A stretch of DNA of 22,905 nucleotides from the NCBI GenBank assembly GCA_023459655.1, contig JAEWTE010000031.1, forward strand, positions 1 through 22,905, in the 5' to 3' direction. Shown piece after piece: positions 7,078-13,073 of the stretch (its first letter is position 1; each line of letters opens with the position of its first letter). Under the pieces are notes generated by a model that was not told where the DNA came from, did no database searches, and saw nothing but the letters and a program-made list of their open reading frames with translations. The position numbers were made by a program, and so were the translations under genes. Origin of the DNA: Candidatus Parcubacteria bacterium (GTDB taxonomy: Bacteria; Patescibacteriota; Patescibacteriia; Patescibacteriales; Patescibacteriaceae).

Positions 7078-7794
7078 ATGGGTCAGATTTTTACAGTTAT
7101 TTTTTATCAACCGGTTTTAAATGTTCTAGTTTTTTTCTATAACATTTTACCTGGACATGATCTTGGTTTGGTTATTGTTGCTCTAACCGTGGCTATTAAA
7201 TTATTTTTGTGGCCATTATCACAACGAGCCCTTAGATCACAACAGGCGATTAGCCGACTTCAACCTAAAATAAAAGAATTACAAAAAAAATACAAAGATA
7301 ATCGTGAAGAACAAGGTAAGGCCCTAATGGAACTTTATCGTCAAGAAAAAGTCAATCCAGCCTCTTCTTGTTTGCCACTACTTATTCAATTACCATTTCT
7401 ATGGGCAGTGTTTAGAGTTTTTCGCGATGGTTTATCTAATAAATCATTAACGCTTGTTTATCCTTTTATTAGTCGGCCAGAATTGCTAGAAACCGTCTCT
7501 TTTGGTATAATAGATTTGGCTAAACCAAACGCTTTTTTAGCAATTATGACTGGTGTTGTTCAATATTTTCAAGCTAAAACAGCCACTCGACAAATGCCGG
7601 CCGCAGCTAGTGGCGAAGGTAGTCGAACTGAAGAACTAACGGCTATAATGAATAAGCAGATGCTTTATGTTATGCCAGTTATGACCATAGCAATTTGTTG
7701 GACACTACCAAGCGGTTTAGCATTATATTGGTTTTTATCGAGTGGTCTGACAATTGCTCAACAAGTTTATTGGTTTAGAAAGAATTCTAATTAA
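7078..7794 (+). CDS. yidC: Membrane protein insertase YidC/Oxa1 family (short form)
   Basis: YidC inserts and folds membrane proteins, alone or with SecYEG. This 238-aa form lacks the large periplasmic domain of proteobacterial YidC and resembles the Gram-positive/Oxa1 type. The first membrane segment (HDLGLVIVALTVAIKLFLWPLS, ~27-48) is followed by a charged cytoplasmic hairpin (QRALRSQQAISRLQPKIKELQKKYK) and the signature NPASSCLPLLIQLPFLWAVFRVF. Two or three further membrane segments end in LPSGLALYWFLSSGLTIAQQ. No lipobox-type signal peptide is seen at the N-terminus. It is the fourth gene of the rpmH cluster. The gene that often follows (jag/khpB) is absent here. Confidence 0.95.
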   Translation: MGQIFTVIFYQPVLNVLVFFYNILPGHDLGLVIVALTVAIKLFLWPLSQRALRSQQAISRLQPKIKELQKKYKDNREEQGKALMELYRQEKVNPASSCLPLLIQLPFLWAVFRVFRDGLSNKSLTLVYPFISRPELLETVSFGIIDLAKPNAFLAIMTGVVQYFQAKTATRQMPAAASGEGSRTEELTAIMNKQMLYVMPVMTIAICWTLPSGLALYWFLSSGLTIAQQVYWFRKNSN

Positions 7795-7808
7795 AACTAA
7801 ATAAGCCT

Positions 7809-8783
7809 ATGATTCGCTATCGAAGCATTATTAAACAAGCCTGGCAGACAACTATTAATAATCGTTGGCTCTGGATTATTGGTTTGTTCGCCGCCGCTTT
7901 AACTAATATTGGACAATATAATCGGTTATTAAGTGCCTTTGATGGTGGTGGTTGGACCAGAATTTTAAATTCTTTATTTAATTATTGGCGGGACGCGTTA
8001 TTGTTATTTAATTTTTCGATTGAAAATCCAATATTATTATTAGGGGGGTTATTAATTTTAATTTTAGGGTTAGCTTTAATATTCTTGGCGGTTAATAGTC
8101 AGATTTTATTAGTTAAAAAAGTTCAGGCTAGTCTTAAGGCTAAAGATAAAAAAGCAATTGAACCGCCTAGTTTGAGTTTTTGGAAACAGATCAAGACTAG
8201 TTGGCCAATTTTTTGGCCAACAGTTGGTGTTATTGTAGCTATTAAGTTTGTTTTGTTGGCCTGTTTGATTGTTGTTAGTTTAACTATGGCCGGCGTTTAT
8301 TTAATTAGTCAACCAATTATTGCTACCTTTTTATATGTTTTATTGGTTTTATTTTTTTTAGCAACTATTTGGTTGATTGGAGTTTGGGGTCGATATTGGT
8401 TACTCTTGTTTTTGTCTGATAAAAATAATAATTGGTTAGTTTCAGCTAAACAGGCCTGGAGGATGTTATGTCAAAACCTATTAACCAGTTTAGAAATGTT
8501 TGTTATAATTGCTTTAATTAATTTTTTGGCCTATTTATTGTGGATTTTTGCTATTTATTTATTAGCTATTCCGTTTTCATTATTAACTATTTTATTAATA
8601 AAATATTTAGCGGTTAGTGAAATTTTAATAATTATGCTTGCTAAAATTTTATTAATTGCTAGTTTAATCTTTTTAGTTGGAGCAATGACTGTGTTTGAAA
8701 ATAGTTTGTGGCTTAATTTTATTGATAAATTAGCTAGTCAAAGCATTATTAGTAAAGTTAGTCGTGTTTTTCGTCGTCGATAG
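7809..8783 (+). CDS. Polytopic membrane protein of unknown function
   Basis: This 324-aa, strongly hydrophobic protein has about six or more predicted membrane segments (around residues 19-35, 72-94, 138-166, 168-200 and 224-300). It has a charged stretch after the second segment (KKVQASLKAKDKKAIEPP). The N-terminus MIRYRSIIKQAWQTTINNRWLWIIGLFAA resembles N-termini of uncharacterised membrane proteins described from Patescibacteria, but I cannot name a family. It starts 14 bp after yidC and ends before a strong terminator, so it is likely the last gene of the rpmH operon. It occupies the position where jag/khpB often sits. A membrane-biogenesis role is only a guilt-by-association guess. Confidence 0.85.
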   Translation: MIRYRSIIKQAWQTTINNRWLWIIGLFAAALTNIGQYNRLLSAFDGGGWTRILNSLFNYWRDALLLFNFSIENPILLLGGLLILILGLALIFLAVNSQILLVKKVQASLKAKDKKAIEPPSLSFWKQIKTSWPIFWPTVGVIVAIKFVLLACLIVVSLTMAGVYLISQPIIATFLYVLLVLFFLATIWLIGVWGRYWLLLFLSDKNNNWLVSAKQAWRMLCQNLLTSLEMFVIIALINFLAYLLWIFAIYLLAIPFSLLTILLIKYLAVSEILIIMLAKILLIASLIFLVGAMTVFENSLWLNFIDKLASQSIISKVSRVFRRR

Positions 8784-8809
8784 TCAGATTCAATTTATTT
8801 AGCCTTGAG

Positions 8810-8849
8810 CAATAAAAAGTCCTACAAACCAGGGCTTTTTATTGTTTTT
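8810..8849 (+). terminator. Intrinsic terminator after the rpmH-yidC operon
   Basis: Positions 8810-8823 pair with 8831-8844 (14 bp, one G.U) around a 7-nt loop, followed by five T residues. It separates the membrane-protein gene from the infB promoter. Confidence 0.85.
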
Positions 8850-8852
8850 ATA

Positions 8853-8881
8853 TTGACCTTGGCGAGAATTCATTGTAAGGT
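8853..8881 (+). promoter_or_regulatory. infB operon promoter
   Basis: -35 TTGACC (8853-8858), a 17-bp spacer and -10-like TAAGGT (8876-8881). The -10 is imperfect. An overlapping TATAAA (8881-8886) is badly spaced. It lies right after the terminator and before infB, with a leader of about 55 nt. Confidence 0.5.
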
Positions 8882-8942
8882 ATAAATAACTTAGTTTATT
8901 TTCGTCTGGCTCATTGTAGTCTAGATTTTGATTATCTTTATT

Positions 8943-10910
8943 ATGAACGTTACTGAATTAGCTCGTCACCTAAGAGTCTCACCGCAAGAACTGCGGGACA
9001 CGCTACCTAGAATTGGTTTTGATATTGGCCAGCGGGCTATTAAAATTGACCAACGTCTAGCACAAAGAATTATAAAAGAATGGCCACGCCTAATTCGTGA
9101 ATTAAAAAATCGCGAAGAACGAGAAAGGCGGCAAGAAGAGGCTATTGCCATTGCTCGTGCCGAAAAAAGATCGGTTAAAATTAATTCAGTAGTTACTATT
9201 AAAGATTTAGCCACTGCTTTTGGTTTGCCAGTAAATCGCATTTTGACCGAGTTAATGAAGAATGGAATTTTTGCCTCGTTGAATGAAAAGATTGATATTG
9301 ATACAGCCATGATTATTGGTAGTGAATTGGGAATTGAAGTAGCCGCGGCCGATGAAACAGACGAAGGCCAAGAGATTGATTTATTGGGCGATATCAAGAA
9401 AAAACAAGCCAATCAATCTGGTTTAATAGCCAGACCGCCGGTTATTGTAGTAATGGGTCATGTTGATCATGGAAAAACTAAATTATTAGACGCAATTCGT
9501 CGAACCGACGTGATTGCTACTGAGGCTGGTGGAATTACTCAACATATTGGTGCCTATCAGATTGTTCGTAAAAATAAAACAGTAACTTTTGTTGATACAC
9601 CTGGTCATGAAGCTTTTACAGCGATGCGCAAGCGTGGTGCTAAAGTGGCCGATCTGGCAATTTTGGTAGTGGCAGCTGACGATGGAGTTAAGCCACAAAC
9701 GACCGAAGCTTATCGAATCATTGAAGAAGCCAAAATTCCCTTTGTTGTAGCTATTAATAAAATTGATAAACCAGAAGCTAATATTGAAAAAGCCAAGCAA
9801 GAATTGGCTAACCAGCTTGGTCTTTTATCTGAAGATTGGGGAGGCAAATCAGTAATATGTCCAATATCGGCTAAACAAGATCAGGGGATTGATGATTTAT
9901 TAGATACTATTTTATTATTAGCTGAAATGGAGGAAGCAGAGCGTTTAGCTGATCCAACGATTGAAGCTATTGGGACAATTATTGAGTCGCATGTTGATAA
10001 AAGCGAGGGGCCGGTAGCAACTGTGTTGGTTCAAAATGGAACATTAAAAATAGGTGATACTTTGATTTGTAATGATCAATATTATGGTCGAGTTCGAGCT
10101 TTAAAAAATTATCGAGGTCAAAGCATTAATGAGGCTGGTCCATCCACACCAATTAAAATTATTGGATTAAAAGCTACTCCAGAAATAGGTGATGTTGTTA
10201 GGGTTGGTGAGGCAGAACGAAGTAATAAAATTAAAACAGCAGCTAAAGGTCAGAACCAAGCAATTACTAGAATTCAAGATAGTGATTCTTTCAGCGGTAA
10301 TACCATTAATTTAATCATTAAAACTGATGTTTTTGGTAGCGGTGAGGCGATCGAAGAGTCTTTATTAAAACTAAACAATGAAGAAGTAGCGGTGCGAGTT
10401 ATTCATCGTAGTTTAGGCAATATCACTGAAGGCGACATTGTTCGAGCCGAAGCTAATCAGGCTAGAATTATTGGTTTTAATGTTAGTGTTGGAGCTCAGG
10501 TAGAAGATCTGGCTAGAGAAAAAAATATAGCAATTGAAAAATATCAAATTATTTATGATTTAATTAATAAAATTAAGAAAGAGATGCAGGATTTGATGAA
10601 GCCGGAGATTAAACGAGTTGATTTGGGTAAAATTAAGCTACTGGCTATTTTTAAACAAGAGGATGAAGGTCAAATAGTTGGTGGCAAGGTGATTGAGGGT
10701 AGTGTCCAGTCTGATAGTTTATTAGAAATTATTCGTGAATCAAAAATGATTGGTTCAGGCAAGATAGTTAAGCTACAAGCAGGTCGGCAAGATGTTAGTT
10801 CAGTCTTGCTAGATCAAGAATGTGGCTTACAGATTGATAGCCGAGAAACGTTGCAAATCGGTGATGTTTTATTAATTTACCGAGAAGATAAAATTTTTAG
10901 AAAAATGTAA
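8943..10910 (+). CDS. infB: Translation initiation factor IF-2
   Basis: IF-2 is the GTPase that brings initiator tRNA to the 30S subunit and promotes subunit joining. The 655-aa product is fairly short. Two IF2N-type modules (~1-53 and ~84-135) flank an Arg/Glu-rich helix. The GTPase domain has G1 GHVDHGKT (172-179), DTPGHEAF (218-225), NKID (272-275) and a SAK motif for G5. Domains II, III and IV follow, with the usual IF2 C-terminal segment (KMIGSGKIVKLQAGRQDVSSV). The ATG at 8943 gives a normal IF2N start (MNVTELARHLRV); an in-frame TTG 15 nt upstream is unlikely. There is no SD (TTTATTATG context). It is followed by rbfA after 3 bp, a conserved pair. nusA, often upstream of infB, is instead on the other side of the origin. 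Confidence 0.97.
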   Translation: MNVTELARHLRVSPQELRDTLPRIGFDIGQRAIKIDQRLAQRIIKEWPRLIRELKNREERERRQEEAIAIARAEKRSVKINSVVTIKDLATAFGLPVNRILTELMKNGIFASLNEKIDIDTAMIIGSELGIEVAAADETDEGQEIDLLGDIKKKQANQSGLIARPPVIVVMGHVDHGKTKLLDAIRRTDVIATEAGGITQHIGAYQIVRKNKTVTFVDTPGHEAFTAMRKRGAKVADLAILVVAADDGVKPQTTEAYRIIEEAKIPFVVAINKIDKPEANIEKAKQELANQLGLLSEDWGGKSVICPISAKQDQGIDDLLDTILLLAEMEEAERLADPTIEAIGTIIESHVDKSEGPVATVLVQNGTLKIGDTLICNDQYYGRVRALKNYRGQSINEAGPSTPIKIIGLKATPEIGDVVRVGEAERSNKIKTAAKGQNQAITRIQDSDSFSGNTINLIIKTDVFGSGEAIEESLLKLNNEEVAVRVIHRSLGNITEGDIVRAEANQARIIGFNVSVGAQVEDLAREKNIAIEKYQIIYDLINKIKKEMQDLMKPEIKRVDLGKIKLLAIFKQEDEGQIVGGKVIEGSVQSDSLLEIIRESKMIGSGKIVKLQAGRQDVSSVLLDQECGLQIDSRETLQIGDVLLIYREDKIFRKM

Positions 10911-10913
10911 TCT

Positions 10914-11240
10914 ATGGTTCAGAATATTAAACGGGCTAATGATTTATTAAATCAAAAATTAGCTGAGCTAGTTAATCAGCTAGTTGAATTTCCTGATGGT
11001 CTTTTGACAGTTGTTTATACTGATTTAAGTGGCGATGGTCGGGAGGCACGAGTTGGAGTGTCAGTTCTGCCAATTGGCTTATATGGTACCGCTTTGCGTC
11101 AATTAAAAAAGATGTCAGCTAATATTGCTAAATTAGCTGCTAAACAATGTCGTCTATCACGAGTGCCTAGGATAATTTGGCTAATTGATGATACAGCAGA
11201 ACAGGCTGACCGTTTGGATCGGTTAATGAATAGTTTGTAA
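10914..11240 (+). CDS. rbfA: Ribosome-binding factor A
   Basis: RbfA is a KH-fold factor that binds the immature 30S subunit and supports 16S rRNA 5' end maturation. The 108-aa protein has the family pattern: an N-terminal helix (IKRANDLLNQKLAELVNQ), then LLTVVYTDLSGDGREARVGVSVLP matching the common ITVTxVxxSxDxxxAxVYVSVL segment, then a helix and RVPRIIWLIDDTAEQADRLDRLM. The last part corresponds to the usual PxLxFxxDxSxExxxRIxxLL ending. It lies 3 bp after infB, the normal partner, and 6 bp before the DHH phosphoesterase. It is divergent in sequence, but context and pattern agree. Confidence 0.88.
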   Translation: MVQNIKRANDLLNQKLAELVNQLVEFPDGLLTVVYTDLSGDGREARVGVSVLPIGLYGTALRQLKKMSANIAKLAAKQCRLSRVPRIIWLIDDTAEQADRLDRLMNSL

Positions 11241-11246
11241 TAAGAC

Positions 11247-12206
11247 ATGGATAAAATAGCAGCTATTCAAGCTTGGCAAACAATGGTTAAAGCCAAGCGG
11301 TGGTTGATTACTACTCACTATAATCCAGATGGTGATGCGCTGGCTTCAACTAATATTTTTTTAGAATTAGCTGCTTCAATTAATAAGCCAGCCTTAGCTT
11401 ATTGTGCTGATCAGCCAGGTGATAATTTTGATTTTTTATCTAAAATTGATCAATTAAGCAATCATTTAACTCGGCAGCAATTTGATAGTTGTGACATAAT
11501 TATTGTAGTTGATTGTGGTAGCGCTAGTCGTAGTAAACTAGAAACCTGGCTTAAAGAGATTCAGCCTGGTCAAACGATTGTGGAGTTTGATCATCATGAA
11601 CGGCAAGACAATTATGCTAAGGTTAGTTTTAAAGAAAATACCGCGGCGGCTACAGTTGAGATTATTTATGATTTTTTAACAGCGATTGAACGACCGATTA
11701 ATATCGAAATGGCTCGGTCTATTTTAACGGGATTGGTTAGTGATACTGGTAATTTTTTATATTCTAATACTACTGACAAAACTACCAAGATAGCAGCTAA
11801 AATGATGTTAGCTGGAGCGAGATTACCCAAAATAATTAGTCAGACGTTAGCTAGTAAAAACTTGGCGGTAATGCGTTTGTGGGGGAGAGTTTTAAGTCAA
11901 TTGAAGATTGACCAAGAATATCTTTTGGCCATAGCAACAATTAGACAATCCGATTTATCAGAGCTAGGCTTGACCAGCGACGATCTTAATGGTTTGATTG
12001 GTTTAATCGGTAGTTTACAGGGTGTTTCGGGGAGTTTATTATTAACTGAAGAAGATGGCCGAATTAAGGGTAGTTTGCGAACTAATTTACCTAATGTTGA
12101 TATGGCGATGTTGGCTGGTTTATTGGGCGGAGGGGGGCATCGTAAAGCAGCTGGGTTTAGTTGGTCTGGATCAATTAGGCAATTAAACGGTCAAATAAGT
12201 GTCTAG
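11247..12206 (+). CDS. DHH-family phosphoesterase (NrnA-like nanoRNase/pAp phosphatase)
   Basis: This DHH/DHHA1 phosphoesterase likely degrades short oligoribonucleotides and/or dephosphorylates pAp in the cytoplasm. The 319-aa sequence shows metal-binding motifs in order: HYNPDGDALAS (~23-33), VVDCGS (~89-94), FDHHE (~114-118), a DTGNF segment (~169-173), and the DHHA1 signature GGGGHRKAAGF (~293-303). Length matches NrnA (~310-340 aa). The infB-rbfA-DHH order is widespread. Closely related proteins include c-di-AMP hydrolases (GdpP/DhhP type), so the substrate is not certain from sequence alone. The ATG at 11247 is 6 bp after rbfA, with no SD. Confidence 0.9.
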   Translation: MDKIAAIQAWQTMVKAKRWLITTHYNPDGDALASTNIFLELAASINKPALAYCADQPGDNFDFLSKIDQLSNHLTRQQFDSCDIIIVVDCGSASRSKLETWLKEIQPGQTIVEFDHHERQDNYAKVSFKENTAAATVEIIYDFLTAIERPINIEMARSILTGLVSDTGNFLYSNTTDKTTKIAAKMMLAGARLPKIISQTLASKNLAVMRLWGRVLSQLKIDQEYLLAIATIRQSDLSELGLTSDDLNGLIGLIGSLQGVSGSLLLTEEDGRIKGSLRTNLPNVDMAMLAGLLGGGGHRKAAGFSWSGSIRQLNGQISV

Positions 12207-12224
12207 CAGCTCAAGGTTGATTGT

Positions 12225-12232
12225 GCTACAAT
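12225..12232 (+). promoter_or_regulatory. Possible extended -10 promoter
   Basis: A TG followed by one base and TACAAT (12227-12232) forms an extended -10 in the gap after the DHH gene. No good -35 is present at 17 bp. It would start RNA near 12239, about 15 nt before the next ATG. Confidence 0.4.
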
Positions 12233-12253
12233 AAAGTTATTAAATTTAAAATT

Positions 12254-12487
12254 ATGGAAAAAATTTTTAAAGCAATTAATCACAAATTAAAACAGATTAT
12301 TATTAGTCTGGCAGTTGTTGGTGTTTTATTGTTGATTTTGAGTTTTTTGACAGTTTGGACTCATTTTATGGCTCAATTGGTTTTAGGAATGATGATTTTG
12401 TTAATGGCTTATGCTTTTTTGTCAACGGCTTATCGGCTATGGAAAATTGGTCAAGATTTAAAAAATTTTTGGAAAATTAAAAAATAG
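12254..12487 (+). CDS. Small two-helix membrane protein, unknown function
   Basis: This 77-aa product has a basic N-terminus (MEKIFKAINHKLKQI), two predicted membrane helices (~16-39 and ~41-64) and a basic C-terminus (LWKIGQDLKNFWKIKK). Both ends are therefore predicted to face the cytoplasm. The ATG at 12254 is preferred over an upstream in-frame TTG at 12221 because the latter lies within a likely promoter. It sits 3 bp before another membrane-anchored protein gene and is probably co-transcribed with it. No family was recognised. The translated length, hydrophobic pattern and operon position support a real gene. Confidence 0.7.
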   Translation: MEKIFKAINHKLKQIIISLAVVGVLLLILSFLTVWTHFMAQLVLGMMILLMAYAFLSTAYRLWKIGQDLKNFWKIKK

Positions 12488-12490
12488 AAT

Positions 12491-12991
12491 ATGGTTAATA
12501 AAAAATATCACAAATGGTTATTGATAGCCCTAATTTTGATAATTGGCGGCGGTTTATTTTGGTCATGGCGACTAATTAATAGTCGGCGACCAGCGATTAA
12601 TATGGATGAGCTTAGTCAAGATAATCTTTATCATTATCGTAATGATGATTTAGGTTTTCGTTTAGACTTACCGGCTGAGTTTATTTATTATCAGACTCAA
12701 AGAAATAATTCAGCTGATTATAGTGAAATAATATTTTTTGTTCCAACCAGTGATCCTGACTATATTTATGAAGCCTTTCCTAGCTATGCTCGACCGATAA
12801 TTGTTCGTGTTTATAATGAAGAAGCCTGGAATCAGTTAAGTGAAGAAGATGAAAATAAACAAGAATTTGAAAAGAAAATGGTTAAAACTGGTCGAGTTTA
12901 TTTGCTTAAATTTTGGGAAAATCAGCCCAATGATTGGCAAGATAAGTGGAGTGATCAGATGAAAGAGTTTATTGGTCAAGCCCTGAAATAA
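12491..12991 (+). CDS. Membrane-anchored extracytoplasmic protein, unknown function
   Basis: The 166-aa product has a basic start (MVNKKYHKW), one hydrophobic segment (~10-27, LLIALILIIGGGLFWSW) and a hydrophilic domain predicted outside the membrane. The segment HYRNDDLGFRLDLPAEFIYY resembles the start of small PsbP-like or lipoprotein-type domains often annotated as hypothetical, but I cannot assign it with confidence. There is no lipobox cysteine, so it is more likely a signal anchor. It follows the small two-helix membrane gene by 3 bp and precedes a strong terminator. The pair may act together at the membrane, which is inference from context only. Confidence 0.75.
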   Translation: MVNKKYHKWLLIALILIIGGGLFWSWRLINSRRPAINMDELSQDNLYHYRNDDLGFRLDLPAEFIYYQTQRNNSADYSEIIFFVPTSDPDYIYEAFPSYARPIIVRVYNEEAWNQLSEEDENKQEFEKKMVKTGRVYLLKFWENQPNDWQDKWSDQMKEFIGQALK

Positions 12992-13010
12992 TTAGATTAT
13001 TATCTTCAAA

Positions 13011-13036
13011 AAAACACCCGCGCTAGCGGGTGTTTT
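13011..13036. terminator. Intrinsic terminator upstream of polA
   Basis: AAAACACCCGC (13011-13021) and GCGGGTGTTTT (13026-13036) are a perfect 11-bp stem with a GCTA loop. A-rich and T-rich flanks make it potentially bidirectional. It ends the infB-side transcript before the polA promoter. Confidence 0.85.
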
Positions 13037-13061
13037 GCTATTCAAAACTGCAGTTATCAAC

Positions 13062-13067
13062 TATAAT
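13062..13067 (+). promoter_or_regulatory. polA -10 element (leaderless start likely)
   Basis: A perfect TATAAT (13062-13067) lies only 6 bp before the polA ATG (13074), so the transcript should start at or next to the A of the start codon. The -35 at 17 bp (TATTCA) is weak. Confidence 0.55.
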
Positions 13068-13073
13068 GTAAAT

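Noticed and set aside
8195..8222. Repeated TTGGCCAA in the membrane protein gene
   Set aside because: Encodes a natural SWPIFWPT segment; too short and without further copies to be a regulatory repeat.
8928..8942. TTG at 8928 as infB start
   Set aside because: Adds five hydrophobic residues before a normal IF2N start; the ATG at 8943 fits better.
13035..13073. Upstream TTG start for polA
   Set aside because: It overlaps the terminator hairpin and precedes the -10 element, so it is unlikely to be transcribed with the gene.
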